Assembly: GCF_004323735.1 (NCBI RefSeq)
Contig: NZ_CP036455.1
Coordinates: forward strand, 1,421,101 to 1,485,100
Source of the DNA: Streptomonospora litoralis
GTDB lineage: Bacteria; Actinomycetota; Actinomycetes; Streptosporangiales; Streptosporangiaceae
Reading direction: 5' to 3'
DNA length: 64,000 nt
Positions 33,120 through 40,447 of the stretch are shown piece after piece. The position numbers were made by a program, and so were the translations under genes. Below the pieces are notes generated by a model. It was not told the DNA's origin. It did not search any database and saw only the letters and a list, made by a program, of their open reading frames with translations. How positions within the stretch are numbered: the stretch's first letter is position 1; each line of letters starts with the position of its first letter.

Positions 33120-35762
33120 ATGTTGCGCATCACGCTCGCCGGGCTGCTCCTGCACAAGGGCCGCTTCGCCGCCACGGCGCTGGCCATCGCGCTGGGCGCC
33201 GCGTTCATCACCGCGACCCTCGTCTTCACCGACAGCCTCGACGCGCGCTTCGCCGCGCAGGCGGAAGGCGGGGCCGACCGGGTCGACGCGGTGGCGCTGT
33301 CCGCGGAGTCGGGCGAGCCGATCCCCGCGTCCCGCCTGGCGGCGGTCAGGGAGGCCGAGCAGGTGGCCGCTGCCACCGGAACCGTGCGGGGCCGGGCCGT
33401 GCTGCTGGACCGCGACGGCGACGCCCTCGGCCGGGCCCCCGCGCTGGCGCTGTCGGCGGGCGGCGCGGTGACGCGGCTGCCCGCCGCCGAGGGCCGCCTG
33501 CCCACCGCCTCCGGGGAGGCCGCCCTCGCCACGACCAGCGCCGAGGCCGCGGGCTACCGGATCGGCGACACCGTATCCGTCGTCGGCCACCGAGGCGCCG
33601 AGCACACCTTAACCGTCACCGGACTCGTCGACTTCGGCCTGGACGCCGAGGCGGCCCGGCGCGGCGCGGTGGCGTTCGCACCGCAGACCGCGCGGCGGGT
33701 CACCGGCGCCGACGGGTACGCCGAGATCGCCGTCCGCGCCGCGGAAGGCGTCGCACCCGAACGCGTCCGCGCGGCCGTGGCAGGGGTACTGGGCGACGGC
33801 GCCAGGGTCATGACGGGTGCGGAGTTCGGCCGGATGAAGGCCGAGGAGGCGGGGGTGCAGGCGCGGACCGTCGGCACGGCGCTGCTGCTCTTCGCGGCGG
33901 TGGCGCTGTTCGTGGCGGCGCTGGTCATCAACAACACCTTCGCCGTGCTGGTGAACCGCCGGTCGGCCGAGACCGCGCTGCTTCGCTGCCTGGGCGCGGG
34001 ACGCGGGCAGGTGTTCGCCGGTGTGGTCGCCGAAGCGCTGGTCGTGGGCGCGGCATCCGCGGCGCTGGGCGTACTCGCGGGCGTCGGCGCGGCGATCGGT
34101 GCGGTGCGCCTGGGCGCCGCCGTCCCGCAGGCCGCCGCCGTGTTCGGGCCGGGTGTCGACGCGCTGTCGCCGGTGGTGCAGCCCGAATCCGTGCTGCTCG
34201 GTCTGGGCGCCGGGGTGGCGATGACGGTCGCCGCGGTGCTGCGGCCGGCTTACCTGGCGACCCGCACCGCGCCCTTGGCCGCGTTGCGTGATGCCGCGGC
34301 TCCGGACGCCGGTGCCGGGGTGCGCGGTCGCGCGCAACGGCTGCGCCTGGTGGTGTCAGGGGGCTCGGCGGCGGCTTCGGCGGCGGTCACGGCGCTCGGG
34401 TTGGCGGCCGAGCCGGGGGCCGCCGCGATGGCGGTGGTCGCGGGCGGCGGCGGGTTGGCCTTCGCCGCGGTGCTCGCGGCGGCGCCCGCTCTGGTGAGCG
34501 CGGTGTCCCGCGCGGCGGCCGTCCCGTTGCGCGGACTCGGCGTTCCCGGGAGACTCGCCGCCCAAAGTGCGCGCCGCTCGCCCCGCCGCACCGCCAACGC
34601 CGTGATCGCGCTGGCGGTGGGCGCGGGGCTGATCACCGGATACTCCGTCGCCAGCGCCTCGGTGCAGGCGACCCTCGCCCATTTGATGGCCCGCGAACTG
34701 CCGGCGGACTACTCCCTGCTCCCGCTGGGAGCGGGCACCGGAACCGCCGACGACGGGCGGCGGCTGCCCGGCGGTCTCGCCGCCGAGCTGCGCGAGCGCC
34801 CGGCGGTCGGGAAGGTGATCCGCGTGCGCCGTGCCGAGGCGCGCATCGCCTCCGGAACCGGCGAGGGGGTGGGCGCGGGCGCGGTACGGGTGAACGCCTA
34901 CCCGGGGGCGCGGCTGGGCGCCGACCTCGCGGCGGGCACGCCGCAGGGGGAGTTGGGCGATGTGGGGCCGGGCCGGATGTCGGTGTCAAAGGGCGAGGCG
35001 GAGCGCCTGGGGCTGCGGCTCGGGGACACCGTTTCCCTCACAGCGGAAGGCGTCGAGCGGGATCCGGCGGGAGGCCACGCAGGAGACACCGCGGCAGGCT
35101 CCCGACCCGAGGTGCGGCTGCGAGTCGCGGCGGTCACCGCCGACGCGGACCTCCCCGCCGGCCTCACGCTCGCGCCCGCCGACTTCGCAAAGCTGTTCCC
35201 CGACCGCGAGCGGGACGATTCGCTGCTGGTCACCGGAGCCGAAGGCGCCGCCGCGGCGCAGGTACGGGCGGCGGTGGAGGAGGTGGCGTCGGCCCATCCG
35301 GAGGTGCAGGTCTCCAGCGCGGCGGGGCAGCGCGACCAGTTCGGGCGGCTGTTCGACGTGATCTTCCTGGTGGTGGCCGCGTTGCTGAGCGTCGCGGTGG
35401 TCATCGCCGTCGTGGGCATCGCCAACACGCTGGCCCTCTCGGTAGTGGAGCGCCGCCGGGAGTTCGCCCTGCTGCGGGCGCTGGGCCTGACAGCGGGCCA
35501 ACTGCGCCGGATGCTGGCGGTGGAATCGCTGCTGGTGGCCCTGCTGGGCACGACCGCCGGAGCGGCGCTAGGCACCACCTTCGGCCTCGCGGCCGCCGCG
35601 GCGGCGATGCCCGACATGGTCCCCGAGGTCCCCGCCGCCCGTATCGCCCTGTTCCTGGCAGCGGCCATCCCGGTCGGCCTCCTCGCCGCCCTCGCCCCGG
35701 CACGGTCAGCGGCGAGCATCCCCATCTCGTCGCTGACGGGACAGGGGGCGGGGGAGGGATAG
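33120..35762 (+). CDS. FtsX-like ABC transporter permease
   Basis: 880 residues. The N-terminus MLRITLAGLLLHKGRFAATA enters the first membrane helix (LAIALGAAFITATLVFTDSL). A large extracytoplasmic domain follows, then two FtsX blocks: ALLLFAAVALFVAALVINNT with VNRRSAETALLRCLGAGRGQ, and FLVVAALLSVAVVIAVVGIA with VERRREFALLRALGLTAGQL. The layout of 8-10 helices in a fused double permease is typical of actinomycete LolCE/MacB-type exporters. Substrate is unknown; lipoproteins or antimicrobial peptides are the usual candidates. The 3' end overlaps the antisense DUF6082 remnant by 57 bases. Confidence 0.93.
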   Translation: MLRITLAGLLLHKGRFAATALAIALGAAFITATLVFTDSLDARFAAQAEGGADRVDAVALSAESGEPIPASRLAAVREAEQVAAATGTVRGRAVLLDRDGDALGRAPALALSAGGAVTRLPAAEGRLPTASGEAALATTSAEAAGYRIGDTVSVVGHRGAEHTLTVTGLVDFGLDAEAARRGAVAFAPQTARRVTGADGYAEIAVRAAEGVAPERVRAAVAGVLGDGARVMTGAEFGRMKAEEAGVQARTVGTALLLFAAVALFVAALVINNTFAVLVNRRSAETALLRCLGAGRGQVFAGVVAEALVVGAASAALGVLAGVGAAIGAVRLGAAVPQAAAVFGPGVDALSPVVQPESVLLGLGAGVAMTVAAVLRPAYLATRTAPLAALRDAAAPDAGAGVRGRAQRLRLVVSGGSAAASAAVTALGLAAEPGAAAMAVVAGGGGLAFAAVLAAAPALVSAVSRAAAVPLRGLGVPGRLAAQSARRSPRRTANAVIALAVGAGLITGYSVASASVQATLAHLMARELPADYSLLPLGAGTGTADDGRRLPGGLAAELRERPAVGKVIRVRRAEARIASGTGEGVGAGAVRVNAYPGARLGADLAAGTPQGELGDVGPGRMSVSKGEAERLGLRLGDTVSLTAEGVERDPAGGHAGDTAAGSRPEVRLRVAAVTADADLPAGLTLAPADFAKLFPDRERDDSLLVTGAEGAAAAQVRAAVEEVASAHPEVQVSSAAGQRDQFGRLFDVIFLVVAALLSVAVVIAVVGIANTLALSVVERRREFALLRALGLTAGQLRRMLAVESLLVALLGTTAGAALGTTFGLAAAAAAMPDMVPEVPAARIALFLAAAIPVGLLAALAPARSAASIPISSLTGQGAGEG

Positions 35763-36364
35763 GTGGGGCGGGTGGCCACTCCGCGGCGCCGCACTCGGAC
35801 GCTTCCGCAGAGCGACCGCCACTCCTGCCGCCAGTGCGCCAGCCGCCGTCCCCGCAGCTCCCGTCGCCGCATAGCCTTTCCATCGCCGCTGCCGTGGAGT
35901 CGGGGACTGAGGCTCCGCCTCAGTCCCCGACTCCACGGCCTGCGCTACAGGCGCGGATGTCTGCCGGTAGACCTCATCGAGGATTTGCACAAAGCGCCGT
36001 TCCCGCCGAGTGCCTTCGGTCATGGAGGCCGCTTCGCGTGCCTTTGTCCAGTAGTCGTAGCCGACTCCCCCTGGAACATTTCGCCCGCGACTGCACGCAG
36101 CCGCGATTCCGGGAGGGCACCAGTCTCGAACGCACTCGACCACTGCGACACGATCATGTTCGTGTAGAGCTGCTGCTTACGGCCCTTCGGGTCCTCGCCG
36201 GGCGGAACCGGCCCCCAGCACGCATCCAGCTCGGGGTCTTCCATCGCCATCCGCAGCAGTTCGCTCATCGCTTGGCGGCGCGTCTCCTCCATGGCGCGGT
36301 GGCTGTCCCGGGCTTGATAGACGAGCGTCAGCACGACAACTCGGTCCCTGTCGCCGGTGGCCAA
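35706..36364 (-). pseudogene. DUF6082-family gene broken by a frameshift
   Basis: The first part, in one minus frame, reads HRAMEETRRQAMSELLRMAM and EDPELDACWGP, then NMIVSQWSSAFETGAL and RAVAGEMFQG, the DUF6082 pattern. At about 36066-36072 the frame changes at a G5 run. The other frame continues VGYDYWTKAREAA and RRERRFVQILDEVYRQ, the expected C-terminal part. One extra G would restore a single frame, so this is either a one-base deletion or a homopolymer sequencing error. The tail then runs through the 23-base inverted repeat into the end of the permease gene. DUF6082 proteins are actinomycete-specific and of unknown function. The 5' end is uncertain (TTG at 36364 or later GTGs). Confidence 0.75.
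35891..35939. repeat. Perfect 23-base inverted repeat (hairpin)
   Basis: Arms 35891-35913 and 35917-35939 (starting GCCGTGGAGTCGGGGACTGA) are exact reverse complements, separated by only three bases (TCC). It lies inside the degraded end of the DUF6082 frame, 130 bases after the FtsX permease stop. It could act as a bidirectional terminator, although no T-run follows, or be a mobile palindromic element. Confidence 0.9.
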
Positions 36365-36775
36365 GGCGGTCGGCTCCAGTCCGCTGGGCGGCCTTGTTGG
36401 TCTGCCGGGCGGCGGTCGGCCTCAGGAAAGGCGGCAGCGGCGGCGGGTGGGGGTCCGACGGGCGCCCGCGTGCCCGTTGTCTCGGGTCCTACTTGTGGGT
36501 TTTGTACCTCTGCTCATAATCGGCGCCGCGGTCCCGCCGGGCAACCGGTCGTGGTGGTCGAGCGTGATGTGGCTCTCCCCGCCGTCCCGGGCACCGGCGG
36601 CCGCTTTGAAGCGTCCTACGAACCGCCGTCGTCATCCGATACGCCACCGAGCCTGTCCCCACAGTCGATCTCGACGCCGAATCCGACTCTGGAGACAAAC
36701 TCGGCGAGCGCTCGCCACGAATACCCCAACAGTGGACGACGACCGCGGCCACAGCACCAGTAAGAGAGGACAACC
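36365..36775. other. Non-coding region upstream of the MurG-like gene
   Basis: No convincing gene was found. It holds a 38-base segment at 36672-36709 (GCCGAATCC...AGACA.ACTCGGCG) that recurs in similar form at 63664-63700 near the right end of the window. AAGAGAGGACAACC just before 36776 is the ribosome site of the next gene. Confidence 0.5.
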
Positions 36776-37963
36776 GTGAGCGACGCCGAAGCCCTGCCCC
36801 CGATGCGACTGATGGTCACCGGCGGAGGAACAGGAGGCCATACCTATCCCGCCCTGACCGCCGTGAACGCGCTGCGGGCGCGGCTGGAGTCGCAAGGGCG
36901 CGGGCTGGAGGTGCTGTGGGTCGGCGCCGAGGACAGTCTGGAGAAGCGGGTGGCCCGGTCGAACGGGATTCCCTTCCGGTCGGTGGACACGGGCAAGGTC
37001 CGCCGGTCCAAGAACCCCCTGAAGATGATCTCGGGCGAGAACATCCGCGACATGGGCAAGGCGTTCCGCGGCGTGTTCCAGTCCCGCCGGGTCGTCGCCG
37101 ACTTCCGGCCGGACGTCGTGCTGGCCACCGGCGGCTACGTCGCCGTTCCGGTGGGCCTGGCCGCTCGAATGGGCGGTCGGCCGCTGGTGGTGCACGAGCA
37201 GACGGTGCTGCTGGGCCTGGCGAACAGAGTGCTCGCGCGCACCGGCGCCCGGATGGCGGTCACCTCGGAGTCCACGCTGAAACTGCTGCCCGAGTCGGCC
37301 CGCGCGCAGGCGGTCGTGACCGGCAACCCGGTGCGTCCGGCGGTGCTGGAGGGACAGGCCGAAAAGGGCGCCGCGGGGCTCGGCTTCGAGGGGTACGACC
37401 CCGACCTGCCCACCGTCTACGTAACCGGAGGCGCGCAGGGCTCGGTGCAGATCAACGACACCGTCCGCGGCGTGCTGCCGTGGCTGCTGGAGCGCGCCAA
37501 CGTCGTGCACCAGTGCGGCGAGGCCAACGTCGACGACCTGCGAGCGGCCACGCGGGACCTGGACCCGGCACTGGCGGCACGCCACCACGTGACCGCTTTC
37601 GTCGGGGCGGAGTTGCCCGACGTGCTGGCGATGGCCGATGTCGTCGTCTCGCGCAGCGGCGCCGGGACGATCGCCGAGCTGACCGCGCTGGGCAAGGCCG
37701 CCGTGTTCATCCCGCTGGCTTCGTCGGCCGGCGACGAGCAGCGGCACAACGCCCGCCACCTCCAGGAGGCGGGCGCCGCGCTCGCGCTGGTGGACGAGGT
37801 GTCGCCCGAGCGCCTACGGGAGAATCTGGACCCGCTGCTCACCGACGCCGACCACCGCGCCACCGTGGCGGAGAAGGCCAAGGAGCACGGGCGCCCGGAC
37901 GCCGCCGACCGGCTGGTGGATGTGGTGCTCAGCGCAGAGAGCGGCAGAGCGCGAGTGAGCTGA
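36776..37963 (+). CDS. MurG-like UDP-GlcNAc:lipid I glycosyltransferase paralogue
   Basis: 395 residues from GTG 36776, close to MurG length. MurG landmarks: RLMVTGGGTGGHTYPALTA (N-terminal G loop; standard MurG has H-I/V-Y/F-P), DVVLATGGYVAVPVGLAARM, VHEQTVLLGLANR, VYVTGGAQGSVQIND (second G loop) and VVSRSGAGTIAELTALGKAA with SSAGDEQRHNARHLQEAGAA (UDP-GlcNAc site). MurG makes lipid II on the inner face of the membrane. The gene is not in a dcw cell-division cluster, so it is probably a second copy. It lies 2.2 kb from a lanthipeptide locus whose product group binds lipid II, so a protective role is conceivable. It might equally modify another lipid-linked sugar. Confidence 0.88.
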   Translation: MSDAEALPPMRLMVTGGGTGGHTYPALTAVNALRARLESQGRGLEVLWVGAEDSLEKRVARSNGIPFRSVDTGKVRRSKNPLKMISGENIRDMGKAFRGVFQSRRVVADFRPDVVLATGGYVAVPVGLAARMGGRPLVVHEQTVLLGLANRVLARTGARMAVTSESTLKLLPESARAQAVVTGNPVRPAVLEGQAEKGAAGLGFEGYDPDLPTVYVTGGAQGSVQINDTVRGVLPWLLERANVVHQCGEANVDDLRAATRDLDPALAARHHVTAFVGAELPDVLAMADVVVSRSGAGTIAELTALGKAAVFIPLASSAGDEQRHNARHLQEAGAALALVDEVSPERLRENLDPLLTDADHRATVAEKAKEHGRPDAADRLVDVVLSAESGRARVS

Positions 37964-37997
37964 CGGGGGAGTGAAGGGGGTGGCGCGCTGGTTCCGG

Positions 37998-38120
37998 TCA
38001 GATGTCCCCGTCCTTGATGGCGGACAGGAAGGCGCGCCACTCGGCGGAGGGGAACTGCAGGGCGCCGAGGTCCCGGTGCTTGTTGTCCCTGATGGCGCCG
38101 CCGGAGTCGAAGTCGGCGAC
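37998..38120 (-). pseudogene. DUF397 C-terminal fragment
   Basis: The minus-strand frame ending at 37998 encodes VADFDSGGAIRDNKHRDLGA followed by LQFPSAEWRAFLSAIKDGD. This is the second half of DUF397 proteins, typically 'VAVRDSKDP.GP.L.FtpaEWraFl.gvKdGef'. The N-terminal WRKSS... half is missing. Upstream the frame runs antisense into AbiEi-like coding sequence, so the two fragments were joined by a rearrangement. DUF397 genes usually accompany XRE regulators; none is here. Confidence 0.75.
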
Positions 38121-38757
38121 TTTCAACCAGTACGGCCTACTGACTTCGGCCCAGGCGCGCGGGTGCGGCATCGATGCGGCCGAGGTGCGCCGACTCCTCC
38201 GCCGAGGGGATTGGCGGAGGTTGTATTCCTCGGTGTACGCGATCCGTGATCTCCAAGGGCAGGTAGCGCCGGAGAACCGGCTGTGGAGCGCCGCCATGGC
38301 CGCCCAGCTGTCACTCGGTCCGGTGGCGTTCGCGGGAGCCGAAACCGCCGCACGGTTGTGGAGCATGCAAGGTTTGCCGCGCTGGGACGGCCGCGAGATC
38401 CACATGGTCATACCGGCATTGGGCGCCCAGCGACATGTCCCCGGCATCGTCTTGCACAGCTGGGACACCGACCCTGAAGACGTCACCTTTCCGCCGACCG
38501 ACCTGCAGCATCCCTTCCCCGATGAACGCGGACGGCTTTGGGCGGTCGCGGATTTCTGGTGGGCCGACCGGCTCCTCATCGGTGAGGCCGACGGGGTCGG
38601 GCCACACCGCCAGCCCGACGTTCTCGCCGGCGACCGCCGGAGGCAGAACGCGCTGCAGACGCTGTATCCCGGCACTCGCATCGTCCGCTTCACTTGGGCT
38701 GACCTCGATCGCCCCGGCTGCATTCGCTCCACAGTGGCCCGCGCCGGCTATCCATGA
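38115..38757 (+). pseudogene. AbiEi-antitoxin-like gene, truncated and internally deleted
   Basis: FNQYGLLTSAQARGCGIDAA followed by EVRRLLRRGDWRRLYSSVYA is the N-terminal AbiEi-like winged helix of actinobacterial 'type IV toxin-antitoxin' proteins. PFPDERGRLWAVADFWWADR and FTWADLDRPG belong to the C-terminal nuclease-like part. No authentic start precedes the homology: upstream the frame is antisense to the DUF397 fragment. The middle region (about 80-100 residues) between VTFPPTDL and the C-terminal part seems to be missing. An open frame does run from 38002, so a chimeric protein of 251 residues could still be made. No AbiEii toxin gene is adjacent. Confidence 0.6.
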
Positions 38758-38880
38758 CCACCGAAGCCGGTCCCCGGGGGCGTTCCCTGCCCCTGAAAGC
38801 ACAAGACGATTTGTCGGTGGTTCCGGACTCCGCCCCTCATCCGGCGTCGTGGTGCCCGTGGGTGGGCGTCGGCACTGTCC

Positions 38881-39651
38881 TCACGAGTGCGGGGAACGCG
38901 ACCTTCGATAGACCGAGATGTAGGTGCCGCACCCGGCGTTCAAGGGGCCGCCCTGCCAATCGCCGAACCGGTCGGCGAGTTCCAGGCCCGCTTGTGCGGC
39001 GGGCGCATCGAAACGTTCCGGCGGTGCGAGGTGGCATTTCTCCTGCGTGACGCGGACGGAACCGTTCTCGAAATACGCGCTTGAAATCTCCCATACCGAG
39101 TGGTCCGGAGCCAGTGCCCGGGAGACCAGTACCCCGGAATCCGAGTCGGGGCGCGCTTTGAAAACCGTGTCCACCATGCGTCCGCCGTGCATCCGTTCGA
39201 TGGCCTCGGGGTTCTGCATCTCGATCACCAGTGTGCCGCCGTCAGCCACCAGGCCAGCCCACTCGAAAACGGTTTTCTGTTGTTCTTCGGGAGTGTCCAG
39301 TGCGGAAAGAGTGCCGGCGACGCAATAGACCAGGGCGTAGCGTTCTCCGTCATCGTATCCACGCATATCGGAGCACACCGTGAAAACGTCGGATGCCCCG
39401 TCGTGTTCGTCCCGGTGCAGTACGTCGATCATCTCCGGCGACGAGTCGACTCCGGTCACTGGGCCGGCGATCCTCGCCAGCGGAACGGCGATGCGCCCGG
39501 TGCCCACCCCGAACTCCAGGATCTTTCCGTGCTTTGGCGCCAGATCCGCCAGCATGGCGGCGGTCGCCTCGGCTTCCGCGTCCCTTGGGCGGACCTTGTC
39601 GTAGTGACCTGCGAACATGCGTCCGTAGGAGCTCTCGTGCCCCTGCTGCAC
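38881..39651 (-). CDS. SAM-dependent methyltransferase near the lanthipeptide genes
   Basis: 256 residues from GTG 39651, chosen because AGGAGGACC precedes it and the family N-terminus (ESSYGRMFAGHYDKVRPRDA) begins just after. Motif I is GKILEFGVGTGRIAVPLARI, followed by VTGVDSSPEMIDVL. Post-motif elements are YALVYCVAGTLSALDTPEEQ and DGGTLVIEMQNPEAIERM. The C-terminal region is a beta-rich substrate lid (VWEISSAYFENGSVRVTQE). It is divergent from lanA with a 476-base gap. It could methylate the lanthipeptide or be unrelated; actagardine-type peptides are not known to me to be methylated. Confidence 0.85.
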   Translation of the reverse strand: MQQGHESSYGRMFAGHYDKVRPRDAEAEATAAMLADLAPKHGKILEFGVGTGRIAVPLARIAGPVTGVDSSPEMIDVLHRDEHDGASDVFTVCSDMRGYDDGERYALVYCVAGTLSALDTPEEQQKTVFEWAGLVADGGTLVIEMQNPEAIERMHGGRMVDTVFKARPDSDSGVLVSRALAPDHSVWEISSAYFENGSVRVTQEKCHLAPPERFDAPAAQAGLELADRFGDWQGGPLNAGCGTYISVYRRSRSPHS

Positions 39652-40127
39652 CGGTCCTCCTCTGTCGTGTCCGGCTTCGGCGGGCGCTCGAGTCACGCGG
39701 TCCGGATCGCCCGTTGGGCACGCCGGCGGAGATGATCCGAGACATTCGCCGACCTTTTCGCGTCGCCCCTTCGGGTCACCGTTCCCGACGGCGTCTGTGC
39801 TGGTCCATTCATCTGCAGCGCGCCTTTTCCGCATGTTTCTGCGGGGTGGTGTGACCTGTCAAGGGGCGGCGTCCGGCCACATCGGGACACGCCGGACGTA
39901 TGATCTCGGTGGCCGGTGTTATTTCGCTGGACAGCGCCTTAGTCGCCCGGCTCGTCGGCGGCGGTCCGGTGAATTCGATGGAGGTTCGACATTGACGGGG
40001 TCGGATGTGCCGACCTAAGTTGCCGACTGGTCACTCAGTGATTGCTGGCCGCGTCGCCGGGGAATGCGCATACCCGTCGGAAATCCGCGGCAGATGAACC
40101 GGAGTATCTTGCTAAGAGGAGACTATA
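39652..40127. promoter_or_regulatory. Upstream region of the lanthipeptide precursor
   Basis: Non-coding, divergent control region. CGTCCGGC and GCCGGACG form an 8-base inverted repeat spanning about 39870-39898. AAGAGGA at 40114 is a good ribosome site for lanA. No regulator gene or confident promoter hexamers were found. Confidence 0.45.
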
Positions 40128-40304
40128 ATGTCGACTGCCCTTCTCGAGCGGACCGAGACCGAGATCGACCCGGCGGGTGCCACCGCCGACGACCTGCACG
40201 TTGACAACCTCATCTCCGAGAGCCACGACATCTACGCCGCCAGCAGCGGTTGGGTGTGCACCCTGACGATCGAGTGCGGAACCCTCGTCTGCGCCTGCCA
40301 GTAA
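40128..40304 (+). CDS. lanA: Class II lanthipeptide precursor, actagardine group
   Basis: 58 residues, ATG 40128 with AAGAGGA seven bases upstream. The leader (about 38 residues, acidic, ending HDIYAA) precedes the core [19 protein letters not shown] plus a final Gln. I recall the actagardine core as [19 protein letters not shown], so the change V15L/I16V gives the deoxyactagardine B-type sequence. The extra C-terminal residue recalls the Arg of michiganin. Ser1, Cys6, Thr7, Thr9, Cys12, Thr14, Cys17 and Cys19 are all kept, which predicts the globular rings 1-6, 7-12, 9-17 and 14-19 and lipid II binding. A leader cut after AA is plausible. The gene is too short for default gene finders and is followed by an attenuator and LanM. 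Confidence 0.95.
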   Translation: MSTALLERTETEIDPAGATADDLHVDNLISESHDIYAASSGWVCTLTIECGTLVCACQ

Positions 40305-40331
40305 ACACGGCTATCCCGTTTGTGTAGACGG

Positions 40332-40386
40332 ATGCGCGGTGCGCGTACACCGGGGCCCGGCCCCGCCGACTGTGCGCACCGCGCAT
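40332..40386 (+). terminator. Attenuator hairpin between lanA and lanM
   Basis: ATGCGCGGTGCGC (40332-40344) is exactly complementary to GCGCACCGCGCAT (40374-40386). Inside the loop CGGGGCC/GGCCCCG forms a second stem. It lies 28 bases after the lanA stop and should reduce read-through so that precursor exceeds enzyme, as in many lanthipeptide operons. Confidence 0.85.
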
Positions 40387-40447
40387 TCTGCATGACCGAC
40401 CCTTCGGACCTTGGCCGCACCTCGTAGAAGAATGGTGGGCGACTCCC

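Noticed and set aside
36632..37759. Minus-strand frame opposite the MurG-like gene
   Set aside because: Both G loops and the UDP-GlcNAc site of MurG are read on the plus strand.
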